A stretch of DNA of 37,653 bases from Herminiimonas sp. (GCA_028292265.1 JAQGMR010000054.1:1-37653); one strand, 5' to 3'. Positions 1-9,617 are shown, counted from the stretch's first letter. A program made the numbers and translations. The notes: generated from the letters alone by a model not told the origin.

Positions 1-126
1 ACTATTTCGACCGACTTGGAGTGCCACGCCTGTCTTGACCTCAACTGCTCGAACCGCCCGGTGCGGACCCGCACGCCGGGTGGTGTGGCAGGGGAGCGGC
101 CCGTCAGGACCGCCCCCTATGCCGAT
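1..126 (+). mobile_element. Group II intron, 3' end (domains V and VI), truncated by window edge
   Basis: Bases 51 to about 86 form a domain-V-like hairpin that begins GAACCGCCC; the arms GTGC and GCAC close a small loop and an outer stem pairs CCGCCC with GGGTGG. Bases 91-117 then form a second hairpin (GGGG/GCGG against CCGCCCCC) that fits domain VI. An A at 119 lies eight bases before a terminal GAT at 124-126, as expected for the branch-point adenosine and the 3' AY end of group II introns. The GAACCGCC...GGTGGTGTG pattern is familiar from bacterial introns that carry a reverse transcriptase. The rest of the intron, including any maturase gene, lies outside the window. The exact 3' boundary is inferred. 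Confidence 0.68.
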
Positions 127-296
127 CCGCAACTTTTGCAGTTGGATAGTAGCGCGGAGCAGTGGGGACTCCTGAAACTGGAGTGAGCAGATCATCCGAA
201 GCCGAAACTCACGAATCGCCAGTCGCCCACGAAGCATGAGGCTTTTTTTGGACTTCGCTCAGACACATAAGGACATGTTTGCGGTAAGCTTGCCGC

Positions 297-767
297 ATGG
301 CAATAACACGAATCATCGGTCTTATATTCGCCCTGTTGTCCGCGAGCGCGCTCGCCCAGACCGCGGAAGTCCTTAATCCGGACGTACACGAGTCAACGAT
401 CACCGAGACGATCTGCCACAAGGGTTACACAAGGACCGTCCGGCCGGCGAGTTCCTACACCAACGGCGTGAAGCGCAAACTGATGCGCGAACAGGGGCTG
501 AACTGGGCGGATGCGAAAGACTTCGAACTCGACCACATCATTCCACTGACCCTCGGCGGGCATCCACGCAACATCCACAATCTGCAACTGCAAAAGTGGG
601 ACGGCGAGGACGGCGCGAAGAGCAAGGACAAACTCGAGGTGCGGCTCGCCCGGCAGGTTTGCCACGGAAGCATATCGTTGCCTGAGGCGCAAGCTTGTAT
701 CTGGAATGACTGGCAAGCGTGCCTGATGCAGCATCGTCCGACCAGACACCGTTCGCGCCGAAGCTAA
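297..767 (+). CDS. Small exported HNH-type endonuclease-like protein
   Basis: This 156-residue protein starts with a typical signal peptide (about 20 residues, ending ALAQ), so the mature part is probably periplasmic or secreted. Residues 77-113 carry an HNH-like core: ELDHIIPL supplies the His-metal part, followed by a conserved Asn-rich stretch (NIHNLQLQ) and a Lys/Asp pair. Two cysteine pairs (around residues 40 and 122-142) could form disulfides in an exported protein. The tail is Arg-rich. Proteins of this shape are common as orphans in proteobacteria, and their role (nutrient DNA breakdown or a toxin-like nuclease) is not known. It stands alone between the intron end and a gene-poor stretch. 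Confidence 0.72.
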   Translation: MAITRIIGLIFALLSASALAQTAEVLNPDVHESTITETICHKGYTRTVRPASSYTNGVKRKLMREQGLNWADAKDFELDHIIPLTLGGHPRNIHNLQLQKWDGEDGAKSKDKLEVRLARQVCHGSISLPEAQACIWNDWQACLMQHRPTRHRSRRS

Positions 768-1345
768 GGGCCTTGCAACAAGCGCGCGGGGGCTTTAAGG
801 GGCGCCACGCAATGCTGGACCGCAGTTCGTGGATTGGCAGCACATGACGCTCCGCCCCTGCGGTAGCAACCTCTGCCGGAGCCACTGCTCGGCATAAGAC
901 GCCGGCGACCTTGCGACGTGCACGGGAGTAGCTGTTGAGGACCCTGGCGGTAAAAAAGGCCCATCGAGCTTGCGCACGATGAGCATCTGGAATTGGTGCC
1001 GGAATATTTCCCGACCGCCGGCGCCGGTAGTAGGAGCAGATGCAGCTCCTAAATCACTGTCTTCCTTTGAAAGACAGAGCGCCAGTTTAGGGAATGGCTG
1101 TTTCGGCATGATGACATTGCGCAAACGGTGGCCGGGTCGGCTGGACATCGATTAGGTACCGGCATTGTGGACGCTCGGACCCTTCTCAATTGCCTCGTTG
1201 CCAGACACTAGGCACCGTTTCATGCACACTAGCGTTTTGCTCTTGCAATGCGCCGCATGATTGGAGGCTGGATGCGTATCGCTTTGTTCTGCACACTACA
1301 ATATCAGCGCCCGTGCAAGCGCTCCGCTCGCGTGGGCGCTTCCCG
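768..1345. other. Gene-poor stretch with no supported gene
   Basis: No convincing coding region, tRNA or known RNA is visible. Several open frames of 60-117 codons exist on both strands, but their translations are Arg/Pro/Ser-rich and match no family I recognise. They look like chance frames in GC-rich DNA. Confidence 0.4.
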
Positions 1346-1364
1346 GCCGTTAAGTATTAACGGC
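1346..1364. promoter_or_regulatory. Inverted repeat upstream of the YoaK-like gene
   Basis: GCCGTTAA and TTAACGGC are perfect 8-base arms separated by GTA. The repeat ends 28 bases before the chosen start of the DUF1275 gene, which suits an operator for a dimeric regulator. No regulator gene lies next to it, so the binding protein is unknown. It lacks a following T-run, which argues against a terminator. Confidence 0.4.
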
Positions 1365-1392
1365 GTCCCGGGCAATATTCTGAAGATGGCCC

Positions 1393-2136
1393 ATGCATAG
1401 CAGACCCCCCGGAATTTTTGTGGGGGCGCTGCAAACTGCCTTTAGCCGCATGGAATTTCTGGCGGCGATCCTGAGTTTTATCGCTGCCTTTGTCGACACC
1501 TGCGTTTTCATCGGCGTCTTCGGACTTTTCACTGCTCACGTCACCGGCAACTTCGTACTGATCGGTGCACAACTCGTCGCCAACGAGGGCGACCTGTTGG
1601 TCAAGCTGCTGGCATTGCCAGAATTTATGGTTGCCGTCGGCGGCGCGGTGTTGATGGCGCGCCGATTAAGGCGACAGGGGCGCAACGCCCTGCCGGTTTT
1701 GCTTGCGCTCGAAACGCTGCTACTGCTCGTAACAGTCGCAGCGGTCGTCTTGCTCAAACCGCCGGCCAGTGGACAGGATGGACCGGCGCTTGTAATCGGC
1801 CTTCTGGCGAGCCTGGCAATGGGCCTTCAGAACGCGTTGATGCGGCTCGAACTCTCATTCCTGCCGCCCAGCACCGTGATGACCGTAACCGTAACCCAGA
1901 CCGTCATCGACGCGGTGCACCTGATGGTCGATCGTGCCCCAAGTGAAGCGAGGTCGGTAACCACGACGCGTTTCAGGCGCACGCTGCCCTCAATTGCCGC
2001 ATTCTTCCTTGGCGCCGGCTGCGGTGCGTACGGCTTTTTCATCGGCGGCTTTTTTTCCTTGCTGCTGCCTGCCGGATTGTGCGGGCTACTGGCGTTCTAC
2101 TTCAGCAAGTTCCAGTTAAAACCGAATCCCGCGTAG
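1393..2136 (+). CDS. YoaK family (DUF1275) membrane protein
   Basis: This 247-residue integral membrane protein has about six hydrophobic segments. The family hallmark, an Asp-containing first helix followed by TAHVTGNFV, lies at residues 45-55. A second conserved patch (GLQNALMRL, about residues 140-150) and a T-rich TVTVTQTVID segment follow. Function is unestablished; members are annotated as putative transporters. The ATG at 1393 was kept as the start. An ATG at 1450 would still retain all of helix 1 and neither has a strong ribosome binding site. An inverted repeat lies just upstream. The gene appears monocistronic. Confidence 0.82.
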   Translation: MHSRPPGIFVGALQTAFSRMEFLAAILSFIAAFVDTCVFIGVFGLFTAHVTGNFVLIGAQLVANEGDLLVKLLALPEFMVAVGGAVLMARRLRRQGRNALPVLLALETLLLLVTVAAVVLLKPPASGQDGPALVIGLLASLAMGLQNALMRLELSFLPPSTVMTVTVTQTVIDAVHLMVDRAPSEARSVTTTRFRRTLPSIAAFFLGAGCGAYGFFIGGFFSLLLPAGLCGLLAFYFSKFQLKPNPA

Positions 2137-2284
2137 GCCCTGGCCGGTTTCACGGACTGTCGAGACGCCGAGATTGGCCTGAACCGTAAGGACCCTTGCC
2201 GACCGCCGAAAAATCGGGATTTGCCACGAAGCGATGGCTCTGCGGCGAAAACAAGCGGAAGGTAGCGGCGCGGATGCCGCCTCG

Positions 2285-3502
2285 CTAGCTTGTCCCCTTC
2301 ACTGCACCAGTTGTGGCACCGGTTGTGGCGCCCCTTGAGCCGCCCTTTGCGGCCTCCTCTTGAGCATTCCTGAGTGTCACGCGGCTCCCGAGCTTTTGCG
2401 CGTACTCATGCGTAAAGAGCGATCCGTAAAAGAAGATCTGGGCAGAGTAGTATATCCATGTGATGAGAATGACGACCGATCCGGCAGCGCCGTACGACGA
2501 GCTGATGTCAGCGTTCGCTACATACAGCCCGATCGCGGACTTTCCAACGGTGAAAAGTATCGCAGTCACGACGCCGCCTACGATCACGTCGCGCCAGGCT
2601 ATTTTCACCGCAGGCAAGTATTTGAAGATGACCGAGAATAACGCGGTCAGTACTGCAAGCGACACCACGTTGGAAACCACGAGCGACACGATTCGAAACG
2701 GCGAAGACTTGTCGCCGCCGAACAGGTTGCCCATGGCAGCAAGGCCGGCACTTACGCCGAGCGATGCAAGGAGCATAAGCGTGAGCACGAGGATCAGACC
2801 GAAGGACAGGAATCGCTCCCGGATCACGCTCCATAATCCCGACTTGGTGGATGGCGGCACCTCCCATAGCTCGTCGAGGCTGTCTTTTAATTCCGCGAAA
2901 GCGCTGGTCGCGCTCACCAGCACCAGCGCGGCGGACACCAGTCCCGCCCAGAACCCGCCGCTCGATTTTTGACCGCCGCCGATTATGGTCTTGATTGCTT
3001 CCCCGCCTTGGCTGCCCATTAATCCGGACATCTGCGAAACGATGGCTTCACGCACCGTGTCGGCGCCAAAAACGAAGCCGGCGACGGTGACAATCAGCAC
3101 CAGCATCGGGGCCAATGAAAACAACGTGTACAGGGCAAGCGCCGCGCCCTTGCTGGCCGCGCGATGTGTCGACCATGACTTTGCGGCGGACAGGGCAACC
3201 TGAAGCAGATCCCGCCAGTAGGGCAGCTTTTTCGCGGGTGCGCTGGCCGCCCTGTGCGCTGCTTGACTGGCGACGTCAGCGCCGGCAGGGGCTACAGCGG
3301 TCGGAGCGGCGGGAGTCTCCTGAACCGCGCGTAGGCGAGCCAGTTCTGCCCGCTCCTGCGCGACGGAACGTCGCATCTCAGCGATCGATTTCTGCTTGCG
3401 CTGATCTTTTCCTTTGGCAACAAAGGCACTAGCGGCCAGGTCTGTAACGCCGGCGACGAACGCCTGGATCGACTCGGTCGACGGCTTCAAACTGTCTCTC
3501 AT
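2285..3502 (-). CDS. YihY/BrkB family inner membrane protein
   Basis: This 405-residue protein has a C-terminal YihY/virulence factor BrkB domain of about six membrane helices. Recognisable patches are WSTHRAASKGAALALYTLFSLAPM near residue 120, the GLWSVIRERF stretch, and the family's late motif YGAAGSVVILITWIYYSAQIF. BrkB was once called an RNase BN, but the domain is now regarded as a membrane protein of unclear, possibly transport, function. An N-terminal region of about 110 residues is hydrophilic (Lys/Arg/Glu then Ala/Pro) and probably partly coiled; it is longer than in simple YihY proteins. I chose the ATG at 3502 because AAAGGGAGA sits just upstream. An in-frame ATG at 3625 has no comparable site. 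It lies downstream of mnmE on the same strand, 182 bases away. Confidence 0.86.
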   Translation of the reverse strand: MRDSLKPSTESIQAFVAGVTDLAASAFVAKGKDQRKQKSIAEMRRSVAQERAELARLRAVQETPAAPTAVAPAGADVASQAAHRAASAPAKKLPYWRDLLQVALSAAKSWSTHRAASKGAALALYTLFSLAPMLVLIVTVAGFVFGADTVREAIVSQMSGLMGSQGGEAIKTIIGGGQKSSGGFWAGLVSAALVLVSATSAFAELKDSLDELWEVPPSTKSGLWSVIRERFLSFGLILVLTLMLLASLGVSAGLAAMGNLFGGDKSSPFRIVSLVVSNVVSLAVLTALFSVIFKYLPAVKIAWRDVIVGGVVTAILFTVGKSAIGLYVANADISSSYGAAGSVVILITWIYYSAQIFFYGSLFTHEYAQKLGSRVTLRNAQEEAAKGGSRGATTGATTGAVKGTS

Positions 3503-3684
3503 GCGGCTCTCCCTTTCAAGCTCCCTGAAACAGAGATCGGGAAGAGCGCAGATTTGTTCCGGGCGGGGCAACCCACGTGATATCGAATGTCGCAAGCTCC
3601 GGTCAGAGGACGCCAGGCCGATCAAGTCTGGCCGGAGCTGCCAAGGACTTGCCGCATGGCCGAAAGCGAACCGGCGGACGTGCG

Positions 3685-5073
3685 CTATTTTCCGATACAG
3701 AACCTGCTAAAAATAACCCCCAGCAAATCGTCCGGCGTGAACGCTCCCGTGATACTTGCCAGGCGTTCCTGGGCCAGCCGCAACTCTTCTGCAAACAAGT
3801 CGAGTGCACGATCGCTTTGTGCGGCCAGTTCGCTTGCGACGTCGAGATGGTCGCGCGCACCGCGCAATGCCACAAGGTGGCGTTCTCGCGCCAGGTAGGG
3901 CGACTCGCCGGTTTGCTGCCAGCCCGCAATGCGAAGCAGTTCGGCGCGAAGCAGTTCAAGACCGCGCCCGTCCGTGGCGGAAAGGTAGACGTGGGTCGCA
4001 TCGGGCATGCGATCCACAGCGGGTCGATGGCCGGAAAGGTCGATCTTGTTCCAGAGCCTGATCACTGGCACGTTGGGGGGGAAACGGAGGACGATCTGCT
4101 CATCCTCACGGGTCGGTCCGCGGCTAGCGTCGAGCATGTGGAGGATGACGTCGGCATTCTCGAGTGCGCCCCAGGTACGCTCAATGCCGATTCGCTCGAC
4201 TTCATCGCCTGCATCCATTGCGTCGCGAATGCCGGCGGTGTCCACGATGTTGATCGGTATGCCTTCAAGCTGAATTGTTTCAGTTACCTTGTCGCGGGTG
4301 GTGCCGGCAATGGCAGTAACGATCGCCACATCGGTTCCCGCCAGCGCATTGAGCAGGGAGGACTTGCCCACATTGGGCTGGCCTGCAAGCACAACGTTCA
4401 GACCCTCGCGCAAGAGCGCCCCCTGCCTTGCCTGATTGAAGACGTGGTTCAGGGCATCGCGGATGCGTTCCAGTTGCCCGCGGGCGTCAGATTTCTCAAG
4501 GAAGTCGATCTCCTCTTCCGGAAAATCGAGAGTCGCTTCAACCAGCATCCGTAGCTGCGTGACCTGCTCGACCAGCGCATGGATGGTTTTCGAGAAGGCG
4601 CCAGCAAGTGACTGGGTCGCGGAGCGCGCGGCGGCTTCAGTGGAAGCTTCAATCAGGTCGGCGACGGCTTCAGCCTGTGCCAGATCGAGCTTGTCGTTCT
4701 GGAAGGCTCGCTGCGTGAATTCACCAGGCTGCGCCAGGCGCAGTCCGATTGGCTCACCCGCTTCAAGGCAGCGCGCCAGCAACATCTGGAGCACAACCGG
4801 GCCACCGTGCCCCTGCAGCTCCAGGACGTCTTCCCCGGTATAGGAATGCGGCGCCTTGAAATAGATGGCGAGTCCCTGATCGATGATGCTGCCGTCCGCG
4901 CGGGTGAAGTCGAGATAGGTTGCGTATCGCGGCTTCAAGGTGCTGCCAGCTGCGACGCGGCAAACAGACTGCATGAGGCTGGCAATGTTTTTACCCGAAA
5001 TGCGGACTACGCCAATGCCGCCTCGTCCTGGGGCGGTTGCTATGGCGACGATGGGAGCTGAGTCAATGATCAT
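3685..5073 (-). CDS. mnmE: tRNA modification GTPase MnmE (TrmE)
   Basis: This 462-residue protein matches MnmE end to end. With MnmG it installs the 5-carboxymethylaminomethyl group on wobble uridine of certain tRNAs. The N-terminal tetrahydrofolate-binding domain begins [21 protein letters not shown] helical domain follows, then an inserted G domain with G1 GQPNVGKSS near residue 230, the potassium-loop [14 protein letters not shown]3 DTAGIRD and G4 NKID. The C-terminus is the invariant FCIGK, whose Cys is needed for modification. It lies behind yidC on the same strand, but a terminator hairpin separates them, so it probably has its own promoter in 5074-5154. Confidence 0.98.
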   Translation of the reverse strand: MIIDSAPIVAIATAPGRGGIGVVRISGKNIASLMQSVCRVAAGSTLKPRYATYLDFTRADGSIIDQGLAIYFKAPHSYTGEDVLELQGHGGPVVLQMLLARCLEAGEPIGLRLAQPGEFTQRAFQNDKLDLAQAEAVADLIEASTEAAARSATQSLAGAFSKTIHALVEQVTQLRMLVEATLDFPEEEIDFLEKSDARGQLERIRDALNHVFNQARQGALLREGLNVVLAGQPNVGKSSLLNALAGTDVAIVTAIAGTTRDKVTETIQLEGIPINIVDTAGIRDAMDAGDEVERIGIERTWGALENADVILHMLDASRGPTREDEQIVLRFPPNVPVIRLWNKIDLSGHRPAVDRMPDATHVYLSATDGRGLELLRAELLRIAGWQQTGESPYLARERHLVALRGARDHLDVASELAAQSDRALDLFAEELRLAQERLASITGAFTPDDLLGVIFSRFCIGK

Positions 5074-5154
5074 GGGTGAATTCTAACCGGCGCACGCACC
5101 GCGTCGCGTGATGTTGCCCAACGGAGAGGGTCTGAAAGCTATACCCCAACAATG

Positions 5155-5189
5155 AAAAAACCCCGGAAGTTGAGGTTCAACTTCCGGGG
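5155..5189 (-). terminator. Rho-independent terminator behind yidC
   Basis: CCCCGGAAGTTGA at 5161-5173 pairs perfectly with TCAACTTCCGGGG at 5177-5189 around a 3-base loop. Read on the minus strand, the 13-bp stem is followed by TTTTTT (5160-5155), the classic intrinsic terminator layout. It ends the rpmH-rnpA-yidD-yidC transcript before mnmE. On the plus strand there is no T-run, so it works in one direction. Confidence 0.9.
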
Positions 5190-5229
5190 CTCATCTTAAG
5201 TGCGCGCTATCTTCCGTGGCGCTGTCCGG

Positions 5230-6912
5230 TCAGGCCGGCTTTGCAATACCCATCTTGCGGGAGATGAACCACTGCTGTGTGATGGACAGGATGTTGTTGA
5301 CGACCCAGTACAGCACCAGACCGGCGGGGAAGAAGAAGAACATCACCGAGAATACGATCGGCATGAACATCATGACCTTGGCCTGGACAGGATCCGGTGG
5401 CGTCGGATTGAGCTTGGTCTGCACAAACATGGACGCCGCCATGATGACCGGCAGGATGTAGAAAGGATCGGGCGACGCAAGATCGTGGATCCAGCCGATC
5501 CATGGCGCGTTGCGCATTTCTACGCTCGCCAGCAGAACCCAGTAAAGCGCGATGAAGACAGGAATCTGTACCACGATCGGCAAGCAGCCACCGAGAGGAT
5601 TGATTTTCTCGGTCTTGTACAGCTCCATCATGGCCTGGTTCATCTTCTGCGGATCGCCCTTGAAGCGCTCGCGGATGGACGTCATTTTCGGCGTGACGAG
5701 CTTCATCTTGGCCATGCTGCGATAGCTTGCCGCGGACAGTGGAAAGAAGGCGAGCTTGATCAGAATGGTGAGGACGATGATGGTCCAGCCCCAGTTGCCG
5801 ATGATTTTATGAATCTGCGTCATGAGCCAGAAAATCGGCTTGGCGACGATGGTGAGCCAGCCGTAATCCTTGACCAAGTCGAGACCCGGGGCGACTTTTT
5901 CCAGGACGGAGGACACCTGCGGACCCGAGTAGAGCTTCGTGTCCATATTGGTTACCGCGCCCGGGGCGATGGTGCCCAAAGGAAGAATGCTGCCGACGGC
6001 ATACAGGTTGGTGTCAACCTTCTTGGTGAAGATTTCGCGCGGCGCCTTCTCGGGTGGAATAAAGGCAGAAACGAAATAATGCTGGATCAGCGCGATCCAT
6101 CCATTGTCGGCCTTGGTAGCGTGCGTTTCCTTGCCTTTTTCGATCTTCTCGAAGTCCAGCTTCTGGAAGTGGTCGGCTTCGGTGAAGACCGCAGGCCCCG
6201 TGAACGTGCTGTAAAAGCGCGATTCACCTTCCGGCTTGCTGCCGTCGCGGACTAGTTGCACATACAGCGACGGCGAGACCGGCGTGGCCCCCACGTTGCT
6301 AACCGTGTGGTTCAGGTCGATGGTGTAATCGCCGCGATGGAAGGTGAAGGTTTTTGTGAGTTTTACGCCGCCCTGCTCCGCTTCCAGCACCAGTTGTACC
6401 TGGTTGCCGCTGTCCATCGTGCGAGGACCGGCCTGAGCTGTAAATAATGTCTTGTGGTTCGGGAAAGGACCGCCAATAAGGCCGCTCTCGCCCAGGTAGG
6501 TTCTACCGTTTGTCGCTTCGAAGAGGACCACGTTTTTCGTCGGATCAACGGCATCGCGTTCCTTGAGCAACTCAAGACGCTTGAGTTGTCCGCCGAGGGT
6601 ATCGATGTCGGCCTTGACCAGATCGGTCGTGATGGTGATGGTATTGCCGGCCGGTGCGTTCGCCACATTGCCAGGCAGTTGCGATGGCGACGCGGTTGCC
6701 GCCGGGGTCGAGGCCGTGCCCGCTCCCGAAGCCTGCGGTACGTCGGACCGCGGCGCATTTTTTGCGGCAGGCCCGCTGGCAGCCGGGTTCGCGGGTTGGG
6801 TCGCGGTCGGGAAGAACATTGAAGGCTTGCCGGTGTACCGCATCCAGTTGTCCCACAGGACCAGAAGCGACAGCGAGAATACAACCCAAAGTACGGTGCG
6901 TCGGATATCCAT
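5230..6912 (-). CDS. yidC: Membrane protein insertase YidC
   Basis: This 560-residue YidC is the full-length Gram-negative form. It inserts and folds inner membrane proteins, alone or with SecYEG. Residues 1-22 are the first membrane helix (starting [12 protein letters not shown]). A low-complexity Ala/Pro/Thr stretch runs to about residue 85, then the large periplasmic beta-domain to about 340. The C-terminal 60-kDa inner membrane domain carries the catalytic-groove helices, with the conserved stretch after [14 protein letters not shown], the cytoplasmic coiled hairpin ([24 protein letters not shown]) and the last helices ending near WFISRKMG. It lies 32 bases downstream of yidD and is closed by a strong terminator. 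Confidence 0.98.
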   Translation of the reverse strand: MDIRRTVLWVVFSLSLLVLWDNWMRYTGKPSMFFPTATQPANPAASGPAAKNAPRSDVPQASGAGTASTPAATASPSQLPGNVANAPAGNTITITTDLVKADIDTLGGQLKRLELLKERDAVDPTKNVVLFEATNGRTYLGESGLIGGPFPNHKTLFTAQAGPRTMDSGNQVQLVLEAEQGGVKLTKTFTFHRGDYTIDLNHTVSNVGATPVSPSLYVQLVRDGSKPEGESRFYSTFTGPAVFTEADHFQKLDFEKIEKGKETHATKADNGWIALIQHYFVSAFIPPEKAPREIFTKKVDTNLYAVGSILPLGTIAPGAVTNMDTKLYSGPQVSSVLEKVAPGLDLVKDYGWLTIVAKPIFWLMTQIHKIIGNWGWTIIVLTILIKLAFFPLSAASYRSMAKMKLVTPKMTSIRERFKGDPQKMNQAMMELYKTEKINPLGGCLPIVVQIPVFIALYWVLLASVEMRNAPWIGWIHDLASPDPFYILPVIMAASMFVQTKLNPTPPDPVQAKVMMFMPIVFSVMFFFFPAGLVLYWVVNNILSITQQWFISRKMGIAKPA

Positions 6913-6944
6913 ATTTAGAAATCAGTAATCAGGGGATGAATGAA

Positions 6945-7205
6945 TCAGGAGTGGCTACGGCGGCAACTGGCAGCGGAGCAAGCGTCGGGTTGCTTTCTCG
7001 GCACCGGATCGGCGCCGCCAGGGTGCCAGGGATGGCACTTGCCCAAGCGTTTGGCCGCTAGAATACTGCCTTTCCGCGCGCCGTGCTCACGTATTGCCTC
7101 TGCGGCGTATTCGGAACAGCTCGGATAGAACCGGCAGTTCTGGCCGAGGTAGGGACTGATGGCCAGCCGGTAGGCGCGGATGAGGAAAAGCAGTGCGGTT
7201 TTCAC
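6945..7205 (-). CDS. yidD: Membrane protein insertion efficiency factor YidD
   Basis: This small YidD/HlyA-type protein is thought to help YidC-dependent insertion. It shows the family signature: an N-terminal amphipathic helix ([20 protein letters not shown]), then [15 protein letters not shown] with paired cysteines, and the late Arg-Leu-Gly-Lys-Cys-His-Pro segment ([12 protein letters not shown]). I chose the GTG at 7205 because it overlaps the rnpA stop as GTGA, a standard coupling arrangement, and gives the usual N-terminus (86 residues). An ATG at 7226 would add seven residues within rnpA. The C-terminal tail after PGGADPVP is Ser/Cys/Arg-rich and atypical. Confidence 0.93.
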   Translation of the reverse strand: MKTALLFLIRAYRLAISPYLGQNCRFYPSCSEYAAEAIREHGARKGSILAAKRLGKCHPWHPGGADPVPRKQPDACSAASCRRSHS

Positions 7206-7672
7206 AATGGCGCTTTGCTTACGCATTGCGACTGGAACAGGACCAACAGTTCCTGTCGAAGGCTTTTCCGGAGCGCCGTTGAGCTTGCGGCACCGGCGCG
7301 GTTATTGACCGACGAGGCGAGGCGTACGACGAAGTCCATGGCAGGCAGTTCGGCAAGCCGGAACAATTCGCGCGTGACCCGCTTCACTGTATTGCGTGTA
7401 ACGGCACGCGGCGCCAGCCTCTTCGCGACCACGACGCCCAACCGGGCATGAAGCAGTCCGTTAGACCGGGCATATAACACGAAGTGGGCAGTTCGCTGCA
7501 CAGGGCGCATGCGAAAAGCGGATGAAAACTCATCCGCTTTAACGATGCGTTGAATCCGTGCGTAAGCACTGGATCGTTGGACCTGCGATGTTGCGCCGGA
7601 CACGCCAGCGTAAGGGAGAGGCTTGACCTGGTCAGGCGGCCAGGCGCTTGCGACCCTTGGCGCGGCGTGCAT
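7202..7672 (-). CDS. rnpA: Ribonuclease P protein component
   Basis: This is the basic protein subunit that assists the RNase P RNA in maturing tRNA 5' ends. The conserved core begins [28 protein letters not shown]. It contains the RNA-binding RNR-type segment, here [21 protein letters not shown], about residues 84-104 of the long frame. The start is uncertain. The ATG at 7672 lies inside rpmH, overlapping it by 41 bases, and gives 156 residues. A GTG at 7603 would begin 28 bases after the rpmH stop and give 133 residues, closer to the family's usual length. Neither has a strong ribosome binding site. I list the longer frame. The gene is followed by yidD with a 4-base overlap. Confidence 0.93.
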   Translation of the reverse strand: MHAAPRVASAWPPDQVKPLPYAGVSGATSQVQRSSAYARIQRIVKADEFSSAFRMRPVQRTAHFVLYARSNGLLHARLGVVVAKRLAPRAVTRNTVKRVTRELFRLAELPAMDFVVRLASSVNNRAGAASSTALRKSLRQELLVLFQSQCVSKAPL

Positions 7673-7766
7673 TCAGCACTGCGCGACCACCGCGGGTAGC
7701 CATGCGGACTCGAAAACCGTGGGTACGCTTGCGACGAACGACGGAAGGTTGATAGGTACGTTTCAT
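7632..7766 (-). CDS. rpmH: 50S ribosomal protein L34
   Basis: This 44-residue frame begins [22 protein letters not shown] and is L34 throughout, with the usual [18 protein letters not shown] ending. It is a basic protein of the large ribosomal subunit. It is the first gene of the minus-strand rpmH-rnpA-yidD-yidC unit, and its transcription starts within the origin region shared with divergent dnaA. Its last 41 bases overlap the longest possible rnpA frame. Confidence 0.98.
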   Translation of the reverse strand: MKRTYQPSVVRRKRTHGFRVRMATRGGRAVLNARRAKGRKRLAA

Positions 7767-8201
7767 TATTGGTCTCGCAATCTGGCAGATAAGAATTTAG
7801 GCGGGGACAGCAACGGCATGGCGACAGAGCGGGCGTGCGAAAAACTATGGATACGCCTTGTCCATTTCACACTGCTGCGAGTGCCGCTTGCCCGACGCCA
7901 GTCGGCCAACATTTGTGACTGTCCAAGAAACAGACGAGCACCAAGTGGAAGCAACAGACGCCGTGGGCGGTGAACCCGAGATTAGACAGCATATTTCATT
8001 TGTTTGTCAATCACTTAGAGGTCCTTGGGAAGGCAAGACTACCCGCCTTTTCGAGTGAAATTAACGGCCGGGTCTGTGGATAACTCGGCCCGGTCAAGGT
8101 AGAATGGGGGCAATCTGCAGTGCCAATCTCGCCCGACAAAAATAAACCGTACAGGGTCGACGTCGGGACTGCTTCAGCGCCTTATTCAAGTAAAAAAATT
8201 G
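7767..8201. other. Candidate chromosomal replication origin region (rpmH-dnaA intergenic)
   Basis: This 435-base non-coding gap lies between divergent rpmH and dnaA, where many bacterial origins sit. It contains one perfect DnaA box on the minus strand (TGTGGATAA, 8075-8083). AT-rich patches lie at about 7990-8010 (ATTTCATTTGTTTGTCAATC) and 8140-8200 and could serve for unwinding. A second perfect box lies beyond dnaA at 9618-9626, so the functional origin may extend to the dnaA-dnaN gap. It must also hold the promoters of rpmH and dnaA. The call rests on gene context and the boxes, not on a full box cluster. Confidence 0.6.
8075..8083 (-). promoter_or_regulatory. DnaA box
   Basis: TGTGGATAA on the plus strand is a perfect match to the consensus TTATCCACA on the minus strand. 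It lies 119 bases upstream of the dnaA start and could serve both origin function and dnaA autoregulation. Confidence 0.7.
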
Positions 8202-9599
8202 ATGGAAAATTTCTGGCAGACCTGTTCCGCCCAGTTGGAGCGGGAACTGACGCCTCAGCAATTCAGCGCCTGGATCAAGCCTCTCGCTCCACTCAATTTT
8301 GAGGAAGGGCGGCTACAGATTTCCGCGCCAAATCGGTTCAAGCTCGACTGGGTCAAGACCCAGTTCGCAAGCCGGATCAGTACGCTCGCGGCCGAATTCT
8401 GGGATGGCCCGGTGGAAGTCACGTTCGTCCTGGATCCGGCGACGAATCGCAGGCCGACTCCCTCCACCAGTTCATCCAGCGGCAACGTGCGGGCCGGTTC
8501 GAGCCAGTCTGGCGACGGCCGCGATACGCATGCGCCGATCGACCTGCCGCGTCCGGAAGACAATGCCCCGCGCCGGGAACAGAGTCGCATCAACGAAGCG
8601 CTAACTTTCGACAGTTTCGTCACAGGCAAAGCCAATCAGTTAGCCCGTGCCGCTGCGATTCAGGTCGCCAATAACCCCGGCAGTTCCTACAATCCGCTGT
8701 TCCTTTATGGTGGTGTCGGCCTCGGCAAAACGCACCTGATCCACGCCATTGGCAACCAGGTCCTGGCCGACAATCCAGGCATGAAGATTCGATATATTCA
8801 TGCTGAACAGTACGTTAGAGACGTAGTGACTGCTTACCAGCGCAAGGGTTTTGACGACTTCAAGCGCTACTACCATTCGCTTGATTTGCTGCTAATTGAT
8901 GATATCCAGTTCTTCGGCGGCAAGAGCCGAACGCAGGAAGAATTCTTCTATGCGTTCGAGGCGCTAATCGCCGCGAAGAAGCAGATCATCATCACCAGTG
9001 ACACATATCCGAAGGAAATTTCAGGCATGGATGACCGCCTGATTTCCCGTTTTGACTCCGGCCTCACGGTGGCCGTAGAGCCGCCGGAACTGGAAATGCG
9101 CGTGGCCATTCTCCTGAAAAAAGCGACTCAGGAAGGGGTTAGCCTGTCGGACGACGTGGCATTTTTCGTGGCCAAACACCTTCGTTCGAACGTCCGCGAG
9201 CTTGAAGGGGCACTGCGAAAAATCCTCGCATTCTCGCGATTCCATGGCAAGGACATCACGATCGATATCGTCAAGGATGCGCTAAAAGACTTGCTGTCGG
9301 TCCAGAACCGGCAGATTTCGGTAGAGAACATTCAGAAGACCGTAGCCGACTTCTTCAACATGAAAGTTGCGGACATGTACTCCAAAAAGCGTCCCGCAAA
9401 TATCGCGCGTCCACGCCAGATAGCCATGTATCTTGCAAAAGAATTGACGCAAAAAAGCTTGCCAGAAATCGGTGAGTTGTTCGGCGGCAGGGATCACACG
9501 ACGGTATTACATGCGGTGCGAAAAATCGCCGCCGATCGCAGCAAGAACCCTGAAGTCAACCATGAATTGCACGTCCTGGAGCAGACGCTGAAGGGCTAG
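8202..9599 (+). CDS. dnaA: Chromosomal replication initiator protein DnaA
   Basis: This 465-residue DnaA binds origin boxes as an ATP-dependent oligomer and melts the origin. Domain I begins [21 protein letters not shown]. Domain II is a Ser/Pro/Thr-rich linker (about 85-130). The AAA+ domain carries Walker [10 protein letters not shown], Walker [10 protein letters not shown] and sensor region TSDTYPKEI. Domain IV has the DNA-binding signature [15 protein letters not shown] near the C-terminus. The ATG at 8202 is preferred over a TTG one codon earlier because it gives the family's MENFWQ start. It is divergent from rpmH and 229 bases before dnaN. Confidence 0.99.
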   Translation: MENFWQTCSAQLERELTPQQFSAWIKPLAPLNFEEGRLQISAPNRFKLDWVKTQFASRISTLAAEFWDGPVEVTFVLDPATNRRPTPSTSSSSGNVRAGSSQSGDGRDTHAPIDLPRPEDNAPRREQSRINEALTFDSFVTGKANQLARAAAIQVANNPGSSYNPLFLYGGVGLGKTHLIHAIGNQVLADNPGMKIRYIHAEQYVRDVVTAYQRKGFDDFKRYYHSLDLLLIDDIQFFGGKSRTQEEFFYAFEALIAAKKQIIITSDTYPKEISGMDDRLISRFDSGLTVAVEPPELEMRVAILLKKATQEGVSLSDDVAFFVAKHLRSNVRELEGALRKILAFSRFHGKDITIDIVKDALKDLLSVQNRQISVENIQKTVADFFNMKVADMYSKKRPANIARPRQIAMYLAKELTQKSLPEIGELFGGRDHTTVLHAVRKIAADRSKNPEVNHELHVLEQTLKG

Positions 9600-9617
9600 A
9601 TTGGCTGCCTTGTGCAT

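Noticed and set aside
795..1148. Possible 117-residue minus-strand gene in the gene-poor stretch
   Set aside because: No ribosome binding site, no recognisable domain and low-complexity composition.
3595..3639. Inverted repeat AGCTCCGG/CCGGAGCT between mnmE and the YihY gene
   Set aside because: The arms are far apart (29 bases) and no T-run follows on the minus strand, so it was not called a terminator.
3577..4554. Long plus-strand frame of 325 codons opposite mnmE
   Set aside because: It lies antisense to a clear MnmE gene, and its translation matches no family. Such frames are common opposite GC-rich genes.
5200..6255. Plus-strand frame of 351 codons opposite yidC
   Set aside because: The composition is His/Arg/Asp-rich as expected for an antisense frame of a GC-rich gene, and yidC on the other strand is certain.
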